Shown: positions 53,034 through 61,922 of the stretch, one piece after another
Position numbering within the stretch: position 1 is the first letter of the stretch
Layout of the letters: each line of letters opens with the position of its first letter
Source: Spirosoma rhododendri
Lineage (GTDB): Bacteria > Bacteroidota > Bacteroidia > Cytophagales > Spirosomataceae
Direction of reading: 5' to 3'
NCBI RefSeq assembly: GCF_012849055.1
Contig: NZ_CP051677.1
Span: 4,045,001-4,109,000 of the forward strand
Length of the DNA: 64,000 nt
Notes under the pieces: generated by a model
Told to the model about the DNA's origin: nothing
Database searches by the model: none
What the model saw: only the letters and a program-made list of their open reading frames with translations
Translations under genes and position numbers: made by a program

Positions 53034-53876
53034 TTACGCAAACACGGCCTGCTCGGCGATTGCTTTACCGGCGTTGAGGTCGGCTTGCAGACTATCGATC
53101 TTGGCCTGAATAGTCGTAACGGAGATTTTGCCAAGGGGTAGCCGCAGGGGTGGGTTGTCCTGCCGGGAAAGGGCCCAGATAGCGTCGGCGGCTTTATCGG
53201 GGTCGCCTTCCTGCTTACCATTGGCTTGCTCCATTCGCTGCCGGAAGGCCCCGGCTGTGCCGTCGTAGTCGGCAATATGCTGCTCCGCCTTTCCGAACGA
53301 CGACCCGGCAAAGTTGGTGCGGAACGGCCCCGGCTCCACGAGCGTCAGGTGAATGCCCAGCGGGGCAATCTCAGCCGCCAGTGCTTCGCTGAGCCCTTCG
53401 ACGGCAAATTTGCTGGCATTATAAATGCCGAATCCCGGTACGGCTTTCACGCCCGACTGCGACGAAATCTGGATGATCCGCCCGTGCCGCTGCTGCCGGA
53501 ACAAGGGTAAAAACGCCTGTGTTACGGCCAGCATACCGAAGAAGTTGGCTTCAAACACCGCCCGTACGTCTGCTTCGGTGGCTTCTTCGACGGCCCCGGC
53601 AAACCCGTAACCCGCGTTGTTGACCAGTACGTCGAGTCGGCCGAAACGGTCCTGAACTGTCTGTACCGCTCGTTGAATCTGCTCGGGCTTGGTGACGTCG
53701 AGGAGCAGGGCCAGCCCCCGGCCGTCGTGCTGGGCGTTGAAGGCGTCGACCTGTTCGTGATTGCGGAAGGTGCCGACAACGAAGTCGCCGTGCTGCATGA
53801 TGGTTTCGGCTAGTGACTTGCCTAAGCCGCCGGAGATGCCGGTGACAAACCAGATGCTGGTTTCAGGTTGGTTCAT
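53034..53876 (-). CDS. Short-chain dehydrogenase/reductase
   Basis: 280 residues, classical SDR. Cofactor loop TGISGGLGK at 12-20, NNAGYG at 86-91, catalytic S138/S139, Y152 and K156 (YNASK). After the substrate loop (PGPFRTNFAG) the C-terminus is longer than minimal SDRs, as in the SDR group annotated as oxidoreductases acting on sterols or alkyl alcohols. Basic residues after the first strand (TFRNHEQ) suggest NADPH. Substrate unknown, monocistronic. Confidence 0.9.
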   Translation of the reverse strand: MNQPETSIWFVTGISGGLGKSLAETIMQHGDFVVGTFRNHEQVDAFNAQHDGRGLALLLDVTKPEQIQRAVQTVQDRFGRLDVLVNNAGYGFAGAVEEATEADVRAVFEANFFGMLAVTQAFLPLFRQQRHGRIIQISSQSGVKAVPGFGIYNASKFAVEGLSEALAAEIAPLGIHLTLVEPGPFRTNFAGSSFGKAEQHIADYDGTAGAFRQRMEQANGKQEGDPDKAADAIWALSRQDNPPLRLPLGKISVTTIQAKIDSLQADLNAGKAIAEQAVFA

Positions 53877-54041
53877 GGGTTGCTCAATTTTCGCTGATTA
53901 ACGTAAAAGAAACGACTCGTGTTTCGTTCGTCCTGCCGTCGCGGTCCGGTATCGACGCATCGGCTGACCGGTAGTAAACCATTTTTTTAGCCACAAGGGC
54001 TATGTAACTGGTTATATCTATGACGAAACGAAAAACCGTAC

Positions 54042-55391
54042 ATGCAAACCGTAGATGTAATCGTAATCGGGACCGGGTCGGCGGGGGTGTCTGCTGCCGA
54101 AGCTGCCCGTGAAGCTGGTAAATCCGTAGCCATTATTGATAAACAGCCGTTTGGCGGCACCTGCTCGCAGCGCGGGTGCGACCCCAAAAAAGTATTGGTT
54201 GGTGTGGCCGAGATCAGCGCGCGCAGCAGTTGGATGACCGGTAAAGGCATCGATAAGCAACCCAAAATCAGCTGGGCCGATCTGATGGCTTTCAAGCGAA
54301 CCTTCACGGAACCCATACCCGACCGCACGGTGGAGAAGTTCAAGGACGAAGGCCTGAAACAGTTTCACGGCGTCGCGACGTTTATCTTGGCCGACACCAT
54401 TCGCGTGAACGACAAGGAAATCAAGGGTAAACAGATCGTGATTGCATCGGGCAACAAACCGATGACGCTCGGTATTCCCGGCGAAGAACTGCTGATCGAC
54501 AGCACCGGCTTCCTTGATCTGGATGAACTACCGGACGAAATCGTGCTGGTTGGCGGGGGATACATCGCGTTTGAATTTGCCAATGTAGCCATGCGGGCTG
54601 GAGCGAAGGTGACAATCATCAACGACACGCCCCGACCGCTCGGTGGCTTTGATCCTGATCTGGTCGATTTACTGGTGAAGACGATGGAAGACGCCGGTAT
54701 CACGATCCTGGTCAACGCAGCCGTGTCGGGCATCTCCGGCAAGCCGGGTAAGCTGACGGTTGAGTACAAACAGGACGGTAAAACGCAGTCGGTTAAAGCG
54801 GGACTGGCTGTACATGCGGCCGGTCGTGCGCCCGATATCGACGAACTCGCGCTCGATGTGGCGGGTGTAACGGTCGGCAAGAAAGGCGTGGTCGTGAACG
54901 ACTACATGCAGAGCGTATCGAATCCCGCCGTGTATGCCTGTGGCGACGTGGCCGAGAAGGGGTTGCCACTGACACCGATGGCGTCGTACGAAGGCAAGAT
55001 CGTCGGGACGAATCTGGTGGAAGGCAACACGACGAAGTACGAGCAGCAGCCTGTTCCGACAACGGTTTATGCTATTCCGCCGATGGCGTCGGTCGGGTTG
55101 ACGGAAGCGAAGGCGAAGGAGCAGGGTAAAAAAGTAAAGGTAATTTTCAAAGACGCCGTGTCCTGGTACACCTCAAAACGCATCAACGAACCCGCTGCGG
55201 GATCGAAGATTTTGATCGATAGCAAAACGGACGAAATCGTTGGCGCGCACCTGCTGGGCGAAGGCAGCGACGAGGTTATCAATATTTTCGCCGTAGCGAT
55301 GGCCCACAAGATCACCGCGTCGGACCTGACCAAAACGATTTACGCGTACCCAACCCGCTCATCGGATATCAGCTACATGCTAAAAGAGTAA
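54042..55391 (+). CDS. Glutathione-reductase-like flavoprotein lacking the C-terminal His
   Basis: 449 residues, pyridine nucleotide-disulfide oxidoreductase class I. FAD loop GTGSAGVSAAE (10-20), redox cysteines C41 and C46 in GGTCSQRGCDPKK, NAD(P) loop VGGGYIAFEFA, second FAD motif YACGDVAE. The interface domain starts PTTVYAIPPMASVGLTE. In family members the C-terminus carries HPT-x-x-E, whose histidine is the acid-base catalyst. Here the position reads YPTRSSDI (Y436), so His and Glu are missing. It cannot be a normal lipoamide dehydrogenase or glutathione reductase. Confidence 0.85.
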   Translation: MQTVDVIVIGTGSAGVSAAEAAREAGKSVAIIDKQPFGGTCSQRGCDPKKVLVGVAEISARSSWMTGKGIDKQPKISWADLMAFKRTFTEPIPDRTVEKFKDEGLKQFHGVATFILADTIRVNDKEIKGKQIVIASGNKPMTLGIPGEELLIDSTGFLDLDELPDEIVLVGGGYIAFEFANVAMRAGAKVTIINDTPRPLGGFDPDLVDLLVKTMEDAGITILVNAAVSGISGKPGKLTVEYKQDGKTQSVKAGLAVHAAGRAPDIDELALDVAGVTVGKKGVVVNDYMQSVSNPAVYACGDVAEKGLPLTPMASYEGKIVGTNLVEGNTTKYEQQPVPTTVYAIPPMASVGLTEAKAKEQGKKVKVIFKDAVSWYTSKRINEPAAGSKILIDSKTDEIVGAHLLGEGSDEVINIFAVAMAHKITASDLTKTIYAYPTRSSDISYMLKE

Positions 55392-55401
55392 CGGATTAGT
55401 T

Positions 55402-55498
55402 TGTCCCCGACAGCTTCCAGCTGTCGGAGCCGTAGGCTAAGTGCGATTGCCTAATCAGCCGATAACGCGGCTCCGACAGCTGGAAGCTGCCGGGGACA
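55402..55498. repeat. GACAGCTTCCAGCTGTCGG inverted repeat
   Basis: Arms 55402-55432 and 55468-55498 match at 30 of 31 positions; each arm includes a short nested palindrome (CAGCTTCCAGCTG). Separates convergent flavoprotein and OsmC genes. Confidence 0.75.
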
Positions 55499-55516
55499 GC
55501 CTAACAACTCAATAGC

Positions 55517-55915
55517 TTATTCGCCTGCCAGTGTCGTGCTGAACTCAGCGGGGTGTTCGAGAACCTGATGAATCGGGCATTTGTCGGCGATTTCCAGCAA
55601 CCGCATCCGCTGCTCATCGGTCAGGTCGCCCGTAAGAACGAGTTGCACCTCAAAGCGCGACCGCTTGTGCTCCCGGTCGTGGCTGTAGTCGACGTGAACG
55701 ACGGCCGTGTCGAGGGGCCACGCTTTGCGATCCGCGTACATGCGCAGGGTAATGGCGGTGCAGGCGGCAAGTGACCCGGCCAGCAACTCGCCCGGTTTCA
55801 TGCCCCGATCCTGTCCGCCAACATCAGTCGGCTCGTCGGAAACGATGACCTGAGTGCCGGTTGTAAGGTGGGTTTCGTAGGGCGTACGCTCAATGCGCGC
55901 GGTGATGATTGGCAT
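55517..55915 (-). CDS. OsmC-family protein
   Basis: 132 residues from the ATG at 55915; the longer frame to 56059 overlaps pyrE and lacks family features. The OsmC fold shows GMKPGELLAGSLAACTAITLRMYADRKAW with the first cysteine (about C67) and IADKCPIHQVLEHPAEF with the second. It is of the YhfA/OsmC type rather than Ohr. It may reduce peroxides or other thiols. Followed on the left by a long hairpin; 23 bases downstream of pyrE, likely the second gene of its operon. Confidence 0.85.
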   Translation of the reverse strand: MPIITARIERTPYETHLTTGTQVIVSDEPTDVGGQDRGMKPGELLAGSLAACTAITLRMYADRKAWPLDTAVVHVDYSHDREHKRSRFEVQLVLTGDLTDEQRMRLLEIADKCPIHQVLEHPAEFSTTLAGE

Positions 55916-55938
55916 GATGACGGTGGGTATGCGGTGAA

Positions 55939-56571
55939 TTACTGATCGGTCCAGTCGGCCGGATTTTCGCGCCAGGAGGCCAGCGAATCCAGCGCGTCGG
56001 CCGAGATGTAGTTCATGGCTTCTGCTTCGGTCAGCAGGGCGTTGTAGTCGCTCAGGCAAACAAGCGTAACGCCTTTGTCGGCGAAGTTTTTGTCGGCAAC
56101 CGGAAAGCCGTACGTGAAGATCGCGGCCATGCCCAGCACTTCCGCACCAGCGGCACGCAGCGCATCGACAACTTTAAGCGAGCTGCCGCCCGTCGAGATC
56201 AGATCTTCGATCACCACAACCGACTGACCCGCTTCCAGTTGCCCTTCAATCTGCTTACCCATGCCGTGATTTTTAGGCTCGGGCCGGACATAGCAGTAAG
56301 GCAAACCCAGCACGTCGGCGACGAGTGCCCCCTGTGGAATACCCGCCGTAGCGACACCGGCAATGGCCTGCACGCCCGGAAACTGCTGCCGGATGGCGTC
56401 GGCCAGCGCATTTTTGATGTAGGTGCGAACAGCGGGGAAAGCCAGCGTCACGCGGTTGTCGCAGTAGATGGGCGACTTCCAGCCCGAACTCCAGGTAAAC
56501 GGATTCTCAGGTTGCAGCCGGACGGCTTTTACTTCCAGCAGGTGCCGGGCAATGGTTTGTTTTTGGTTCAT
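55939..56571 (-). CDS. pyrE: Orotate phosphoribosyltransferase
   Basis: 210 residues from the ATG at 56571 (the ATG at 56592 adds seven). The PRPP motif VVVIEDLISTGGSS is at 118-131, with WSSGWKSPIYCDNR near the start and VRPEPKNHGMGKQIEG as the flexible catalytic loop. It makes OMP from orotate and PRPP in pyrimidine synthesis. Full length and intact. It lies alone, without other pyr genes. Confidence 0.95.
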   Translation of the reverse strand: MNQKQTIARHLLEVKAVRLQPENPFTWSSGWKSPIYCDNRVTLAFPAVRTYIKNALADAIRQQFPGVQAIAGVATAGIPQGALVADVLGLPYCYVRPEPKNHGMGKQIEGQLEAGQSVVVIEDLISTGGSSLKVVDALRAAGAEVLGMAAIFTYGFPVADKNFADKGVTLVCLSDYNALLTEAEAMNYISADALDSLASWRENPADWTDQ

Positions 56572-56586
56572 GGTTTTTACAATGTT

Positions 56587-56667
56587 GTTCAAGGTTTAAA
56601 GTCTAAAGTTTAAGGTTGGCAGTCAGTGTGATTCCCAACCTTAACCCTTAGACTTTAAACCTTGAAC
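56587..56667. repeat. GTTCAAGGTTTAAAGTCTAAAG inverted repeat
   Basis: Arms 56587-56619 and 56635-56667 match at 31 of 33 positions. Shares the phrase GTTCAAGGTTTAA with the repeat at 40242-40336. Lies between two co-oriented genes (CNNM upstream, pyrE downstream). Confidence 0.75.
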
Positions 56668-56675
56668 CTTAAATC

Positions 56676-57962
56676 TTATTCCCGATTCCGATGGACGTTG
56701 ACCGTGTCGATGCGGGAGCCGTTCATGGAAACGATGGTGAACGTAAACGGGGCCAGTTCGATCACCTCTCCGACGCGGGGCAGGTCTTCGTTGGTGGCCA
56801 GAATCAGGCCGCCGAGGGTGTCGTAACTGCCTTCGGGTATCGCCCAGCCGTACTTCTCGTTCAGATCGTCGATCTCATGACGGGCGCTCAGCAGCCAGGT
56901 GTTGGCGTCGATCTGCCGCTCTTCCCAGTCTTCGTTGGCGTCGAACTCGTCCTGAATCTCACCGAAAATCTGCTCGACCATATCTTCGATGCTGACGATA
57001 CCGGCCGTGCCACCAAACTCATCGACTACCAGCGCCAGATTCCGGCGTTCCGACAGAAACCGCAGCAGCAGATCCTGCGCGGGCATACTTTGCGGTACGG
57101 TGATGATGGGCGTTACAATGGATTCGATCGTGTCGGGTTTGCGGAACAATGACAGTGCGTGGCAGTAGCCAATTACGTCGTCGATGGTGTTGCGGTACAC
57201 GATAATTTTGGAGTGGCCGCTATCCTGAAAAGCCTGCTGTAGCTCCGCGATCGTATCGTCGACTTCGACGGCGGTAATGTCCGTGCGCGGCACCAGACAG
57301 TCGCGCACCCGGACGTCGCGAAATTCGATGGCGTTGTTGAAAATACGGGTGTCGATCTCAACATCCTCTTCCGTGTTGGCCGTCTGATTGAGCTGTTGCA
57401 GGTAATGGTTAAGATCGGTCAGGCCGAAAACGGGCCGGATTTCGGGGTTGCGCTTGCGAAAGCCGTAGCGGATAATCAGTCGGGCGATGCCGACCAGCAC
57501 CCGAACGAGCGGGGCGATGGTGCGGTAGATGATCCAGAGCGGTACGGCCAGCCGTTCCAGAAACCGGTCGGGGTGAATCAGCGCCAGACTTTTGGGAAGG
57601 TAATCGGCAACGGGCAGGAAAATGATCGTCAGAATCAGCGTTTCCAGCCCGATCAGTACCGACTCGTGCCGGGTCCAGTCGGGGGGGAGCAGGTCGATCA
57701 GCAGCGGGTTCAGGACCGTAACGCCCAGTACCGCGTAGATAACCAGAAAGAGCGTGTTGCCCGTCAGCGTAGTGCCGATAAAGAGGATCGGGTTGCGCAA
57801 AAACTCCGACACCAGCTTTTCGCCCAGAGGCCCCTGCTTGCCGTGCAGCTCGAAATAAAACCGGTTGACCGACACATAGGCCATCTCGACGGCGGAGAAA
57901 AAACCGGCCAGAATCAGGGCCAGCAGGGCACCCAGCAGTAGCGCGTATGAGTCTATGGGCAT
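56676..57962 (-). CDS. CNNM/CBS-domain membrane protein (CorC/HlyC-like)
   Basis: 428 residues from the ATG at 57962. CNNM domain (about 1-180) with three to four membrane helices (LLLGALLALILAGFFSAVEMAYVSV first), two CBS domains (about 195-320: VRDCLVPRTDITAV, ESIVTPIITVP), and the C-terminal CorC_HlyC domain (GSYDTLGGLILATNEDLPRVGE). Proteins of this layout export magnesium or cobalt, or in gliding relatives are called GldE. No gliding gene lies beside it, so I leave the symbol empty. Intact. Confidence 0.9.
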   Translation of the reverse strand: MPIDSYALLLGALLALILAGFFSAVEMAYVSVNRFYFELHGKQGPLGEKLVSEFLRNPILFIGTTLTGNTLFLVIYAVLGVTVLNPLLIDLLPPDWTRHESVLIGLETLILTIIFLPVADYLPKSLALIHPDRFLERLAVPLWIIYRTIAPLVRVLVGIARLIIRYGFRKRNPEIRPVFGLTDLNHYLQQLNQTANTEEDVEIDTRIFNNAIEFRDVRVRDCLVPRTDITAVEVDDTIAELQQAFQDSGHSKIIVYRNTIDDVIGYCHALSLFRKPDTIESIVTPIITVPQSMPAQDLLLRFLSERRNLALVVDEFGGTAGIVSIEDMVEQIFGEIQDEFDANEDWEERQIDANTWLLSARHEIDDLNEKYGWAIPEGSYDTLGGLILATNEDLPRVGEVIELAPFTFTIVSMNGSRIDTVNVHRNRE

Positions 57963-58163
57963 AAATACAGGATTCGGGTAGCAGGGTGTGGAGCAACCAC
58001 GACCGCTCCGCAAAATTACGACGTACCGCCGGATCGCCAGTATACAAGCCGTGATTTACCACCACTCACCAAATTCAATCGCCATTTAACCTAATTTGTT
58101 TGCGGGTCACGGCAATGTCAGTAGGTTTACGAAACACAGCGGCTCATGCCGTCCCTATATACC

Positions 58164-59072
58164 ATGAACATTCTGGAAACGCATCACATCGTCAAGCAGT
58201 ACGCCGAACACCGTGCGCTTGACGATGTTAGTCTGGCCGTGCCGAAGGGTAGTATCTTCGGTCTGCTGGGCCCCAACGGAGCGGGGAAAACCTCGCTCAT
58301 CCGCATCATTAACCAGATTACGGCCCCCGACGAAGGTGAGGTACTGCTGGGTGGGGAGCGACTCAATCCCGGCCACATCCGTAACATTGGCTACCTGCCC
58401 GAAGAGCGGGGGTTGTACAAGAAAATGAAGGTCGGCGAGCAGCTGTTGTACCTGGCGCAGCTCAAAGGGCTGAACGAACGGCAGGCGCTGGATAAGCTCA
58501 AAACGTGGTTTATCAAGTTCGATATCAAAACCTGGTGGGATAAGCAGGTTGAAGACCTCTCAAAGGGGATGCAGCAGAAGGTGCAGTTCGTAGCAACGGT
58601 CATGCACGATCCCGACCTGATTATTCTGGATGAACCCTTTTCCGGCTTCGATCCAATCAACGCCAACCTCATCAAAGACGAGATTCTGGAACTGCGCGAC
58701 CGGGGCAAAACGATCATTTTCTCGACCCACCGCATGGAATCCGTCGAAGAACTGTGCGATCACATCGCGCTCATCAACCGGTCGCACAAGGTGCTCGACG
58801 GCTCCAAGCGGGCCATCAAAGAGCAGTTCCGGACGCACACGTACCACGTCGAATACAAGGGCGCACTAGGCGACCTGCCCGCTGCCTTCGCCCTCAAACA
58901 GACGGGCACCACCGACGACGGTTTCGAGCGTGCCGACATTCAGATTCCCCCCGACGCATCGGTCAACGACCTGATCCGCTTCCTCCTCGATCGCGTAGCC
59001 GTGCGCTCATTCGGCGAAAACATTCCCAGCATGAACGACATCTTCATCCGGACGGTGGGTGCAAATGATTGA
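58164..59072 (+). CDS. ABC transporter ATP-binding protein (NatA-like)
   Basis: 302 residues from ATG 58164. Walker A GLLGPNGAGKTS about 34-45, signature LSKGMQQK about 132-139, Walker B LIILDEPFSGFDP about 155-167, switch FSTHRMESVEEL. The C-terminal 80 residues are the regulatory DUF4162-type extension found in NatA-like subunits. It pairs with the permease encoded 102 bases downstream. The substrate may be sodium or drugs in relatives, unknown here. Confidence 0.9.
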   Translation: MNILETHHIVKQYAEHRALDDVSLAVPKGSIFGLLGPNGAGKTSLIRIINQITAPDEGEVLLGGERLNPGHIRNIGYLPEERGLYKKMKVGEQLLYLAQLKGLNERQALDKLKTWFIKFDIKTWWDKQVEDLSKGMQQKVQFVATVMHDPDLIILDEPFSGFDPINANLIKDEILELRDRGKTIIFSTHRMESVEELCDHIALINRSHKVLDGSKRAIKEQFRTHTYHVEYKGALGDLPAAFALKQTGTTDDGFERADIQIPPDASVNDLIRFLLDRVAVRSFGENIPSMNDIFIRTVGAND

Positions 59073-59165
59073 ATTAGTGACTGATAGAATGATTGAATAG
59101 GCTAACGCCCACTGTTTAAGTCATTCATTTCAACACTCGATAAATCAATCATTCAACAATTCAAT
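59066..59165. repeat. GATTGAAT-type repeat between the two ABC genes
   Basis: Left 59066-59098 (TGATTGAATTAGTGAC and onwards) is partly complementary to 59131-59170 (CAATCATTCAACAATTCAAT region). The same phrase occurs at 42420 and 43784. Positioned inside a probable operon, so it is not a strict terminator. Confidence 0.55.
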
Positions 59166-59174
59166 CATTCAGTC

Positions 59175-60518
59175 ATGAATACCATCTTTATCATTATCAA
59201 ACGCGAGTACCTGGTTCGGGTGCGTAAGAAGTCGTTTATCATCATGACTATCCTGGGGCCGCTGCTTATCACGGCGTTCTACGGGGTCATTGGCTGGGCG
59301 GCTATCAGTTCGATCAACCAGAAGAAAATTGCCGTTGTCGACGACAGCGGTCTGTTCAAAGGCAAGTTCAAGCAGACAAAAGAGTCGGCGTATGCGTACC
59401 CGAAAGAATCGCTGGACGTGGCCAAGAAGTCGTTCGTCAAGCAGGGGTACGACGTGCTGGTGTACATCCCCAAAGACGTTATCGAGCAGCCGAAGACGGT
59501 GCGGATTTTTGCCGAAAAAAGCGTCAGTCTTGATGTGCAGAACAACGTTGAACGGGCCATTTCGCGCGAAATCGAAACGATTAAGCTGAACCGGGCGGGC
59601 ATCACGCAGCAGGTGATCGAAGACGCCAAAGTCAACGTCGACGCGCAGACGATCAGCCTGAGCGAGGAAGGCGAGAAAAACAGCAGTTCGGTGGCCACGT
59701 CGATTATTGGTGGTGCCTGCGCCGTGATGATCTACATTATGATGCTGATTTACGGCACGCAGGTGATGCGGGGGGTAATGGAAGAAAAAACCAACCGCAT
59801 TATCGAAGTGATTATCTCGTCGGTAAAGCCGTTTCAACTGATGCTGGGTAAGATCATCGGCGTCGCGTTGGTGGGCCTGACCCAGTTTCTGCTCTGGATC
59901 GTGCTGACGGTAGGTTTGCTCACGATTGGCTCGTCTATGCTGGGGAAATCGCCCAAAGAAACAGCACAGTCGGCCGTGACCAGCCGGGTTGGTAATGTAC
60001 CGACAATGTCGGCCAGTGATCGGGAGGCTATGGAACGCAAGATGGCCGCTGCCGACGGCCCCGCGGCCAACATCATGGCGGCTATCGACACGCTGAACCT
60101 GCCGCTGATTATTTCGTGCTTTATGTTTTACTTCCTCGGCGGCTACCTGCTCTACAGCGCGCTGTTCGGGGCTATCGGCGCGGCCGTCGACAACGAGACG
60201 GAGACGCAGCAGTTCATGTTCCCGATCATGCTGCCCATCATCGCGTCCATCGCCTTTGCCCAGTTCGTCGTCCGCGACCCCGACGGCCCATTGGCGTTCT
60301 GGACCTCGATGATTCCGTTTACCTCGCCGGTGATTATGATGGTCCGGATTCCGTTTGGCGTACCGGGCTGGCAACTGGCCCTGTCGATGGTGCTGCTGGT
60401 GCTGGGCTTCCTCGGCACGATCTGGCTGGCCGCCCGTATCTACCGCGTCGGTATCCTGATGTACGGCAAAAAAATCACCTACAAAGAACTATCAAAGTGG
60501 GTGTTCTATAAGGGTTAA
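59175..60518 (+). CDS. ABC transporter permease (NatB-like, ABC-2 family)
   Basis: 447 residues. N-terminal membrane segment (about 18-43) then a long extracytoplasmic domain (45-180), followed by five membrane segments near 180-200, 230-255, 305-335, 345-365 and 395-425. Landmarks of the family: IIKREYLVRVRKKSF at the start, MEEKTNRIIEVIISSVKPFQLMLGKIIG in the middle (about 205-233), and SMIPFTSPVIMMVRIPFG near the end. It forms an exporter with the preceding ATPase. Full length. Confidence 0.88.
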   Translation: MNTIFIIIKREYLVRVRKKSFIIMTILGPLLITAFYGVIGWAAISSINQKKIAVVDDSGLFKGKFKQTKESAYAYPKESLDVAKKSFVKQGYDVLVYIPKDVIEQPKTVRIFAEKSVSLDVQNNVERAISREIETIKLNRAGITQQVIEDAKVNVDAQTISLSEEGEKNSSSVATSIIGGACAVMIYIMMLIYGTQVMRGVMEEKTNRIIEVIISSVKPFQLMLGKIIGVALVGLTQFLLWIVLTVGLLTIGSSMLGKSPKETAQSAVTSRVGNVPTMSASDREAMERKMAAADGPAANIMAAIDTLNLPLIISCFMFYFLGGYLLYSALFGAIGAAVDNETETQQFMFPIMLPIIASIAFAQFVVRDPDGPLAFWTSMIPFTSPVIMMVRIPFGVPGWQLALSMVLLVLGFLGTIWLAARIYRVGILMYGKKITYKELSKWVFYKG

Positions 60519-60519
60519 C

Positions 60520-61335
60520 TTACCCGTTCTGGTGCGGCTCCCGGTGCAGGAGGCTGCGCCAGAACCGTTGCCAGCGGGTTGGCGCGGGAATAATCGCTAT
60601 GCCACCTCCGGTGATCGTTTGTAGGTTACGGGTGACGGATTGCACCAGCGTAACATCGTTAAGTTGAAGTGATTTCTCCGTTCCCGTGGTCTGAATCTGG
60701 CATGAACTATAGTAGTCTGTACGTACTGTGCCACCACTGTTGATGTGAACGTTGAGCGTAGTCGGCTTTTCCAGCGCGGTAATTGTAAGGCTGTACGTAC
60801 CATCACGATCGGTTTTCACCTGCCAACTGCCGTGGTAGTAGCCAACCTGGACGTAGGCGTTTGCTAGCGGCTGCACCGTACCAGTTGTATCGCGCAGCAG
60901 TACGCGTCCGGTGATCATCAGCGACTTCGTACGATCCGTAGTAAGTGGGAGATCGGCTCGTACGATTGGTGTAAAACTGGGCTGAACCGGCGACGTTTGC
61001 GTTGGGTGTGACGGGGTTGACTTTGTTGAGTGCTGCTGAGCCAGAGCTGTTTGCAGACCGAGCCAGCTCATAGCCAACAGGCTTAGCCAACGCTGCCAAC
61101 TGCTTTCAATCGTGTCTGCCACCAGCAGGCGATTGAACTGATCGTCACGCAGGCGACCACACTGGGTTTCGGCCGTTGGCCGGGCTAGTCGTTTTATTAG
61201 TTCCTGATCGGATAAAGTTGTGTAGTCGACTACCGTTTTCTGGCAGCTGGTACAGAATCGGCCCGTATCATTCGGCTGCATATTGTCCCACGACTGGGGA
61301 CAGGGCTGTGGAATCTGAACGGAGAAGCGACGCAT
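60520..61335 (-). CDS. CxxC-headed protein with carboxypeptidase-regulatory-like domain
   Basis: 271 residues from the ATG at 61335. The N-terminal 60 residues (PEPCxxxWxxMxPxxxGRFCxxCQKxVxDFTxxSDxEL type: here RFCTSCQKTVVDYTTLSDQEL, residues 30-50) form a small cysteine motif seen in many Cytophagales proteins. A membrane segment follows near 85-105 (LSLLAMSWLGLQTALA), then a CarboxypepD_reg-like strand domain (ITGRVLLRDTTGTVQPLANA, DRDGTYSLTI). Function unknown; possibly a surface-linked protein with a cytoplasmic metal-binding head. Confidence 0.75.
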   Translation of the reverse strand: MRRFSVQIPQPCPQSWDNMQPNDTGRFCTSCQKTVVDYTTLSDQELIKRLARPTAETQCGRLRDDQFNRLLVADTIESSWQRWLSLLAMSWLGLQTALAQQHSTKSTPSHPTQTSPVQPSFTPIVRADLPLTTDRTKSLMITGRVLLRDTTGTVQPLANAYVQVGYYHGSWQVKTDRDGTYSLTITALEKPTTLNVHINSGGTVRTDYYSSCQIQTTGTEKSLQLNDVTLVQSVTRNLQTITGGGIAIIPAPTRWQRFWRSLLHREPHQNG

Positions 61336-61382
61336 GACCACCGGTGATTTGTTCAATAAGTGCGATGGTCCGTAAATACTAC

Positions 61383-61586
61383 TTACGAACAGCACGACTT
61401 CTGCTGCTGAATGGGTGGGCACTTGACCGACCCGTAGGAGCAGAATACGCAGCAGTCGCCCGGCAGGGGGCGGAGCAGCGTCTGGCAATGGGTGCATTCG
61501 TAGAAGAACTGGCAGGCGTCCGTCGGCATGGTTTCGGTTTGCTGATGGCTGCACTGGGGGCAAGTGATGGTCGATTCAAGCGTCAT
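61383..61586 (-). CDS. Cysteine-rich GDCC-motif protein
   Basis: 67 residues from the ATG at 61586. The N-terminal zinc-ribbon half has CPQCSHQ (9-12) and CTHCQ, and the second half carries GDCCVFCSYGSVKCPPIQ (about 44-61), a pattern found in small proteins of many phyla. It probably binds zinc or another soft metal. An upstream extension to 61700 has no such pattern and is rejected. It is oriented like, and 47 bases upstream of, the gene at 60520-61335, and may be cotranscribed with it. Confidence 0.75.
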   Translation of the reverse strand: MTLESTITCPQCSHQQTETMPTDACQFFYECTHCQTLLRPLPGDCCVFCSYGSVKCPPIQQQKSCCS

Positions 61587-61893
61587 GATTGGGCGAAGTA
61601 TACGGGGAAAGTACCGCTTTTTCGCTGTGATGAGGAGATACTGAGAAGGGAACGTTACGATGGTGGGGATAAACGCGTGGTTTCGCTCGACCTGATCCAC
61701 CTCTTACCCGCTTGGCAAGCCATTTACATGTTTCGGTAGGGCGGAAAAGATATGTGGCTGTGATTACTCAGGTAGCAAAAAAGCAGGGTGGTAGGCACCA
61801 TCATGCGTTTGTCTATCAACTGCTACCGTGTGATTAACTTGTTGCCTGCAATAATGAGCTAGGTGCAATATATTCTTTACTAGATTATAATTG

Positions 61894-61901
61894 TATGTTT
61901 G
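61894..61901 (+). promoter_or_regulatory. -7 box of the ECF sigma gene
   Basis: TATGTTTG fits TAnnTTTG exactly, 21 bases before the ATG at 61923. The upstream 30 bases are A+T rich without a clear -33 box. Confidence 0.5.
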
Positions 61902-61922
61902 TGTCACAGACACACGTACACA

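Noticed and set aside
59169..60374. 401-codon minus-strand frame opposite the NatB-like permease
   Set aside because: Antisense shadow, translation rich in His, Arg, Asp and Gln with no fold; the plus strand has membrane segments and family motifs.
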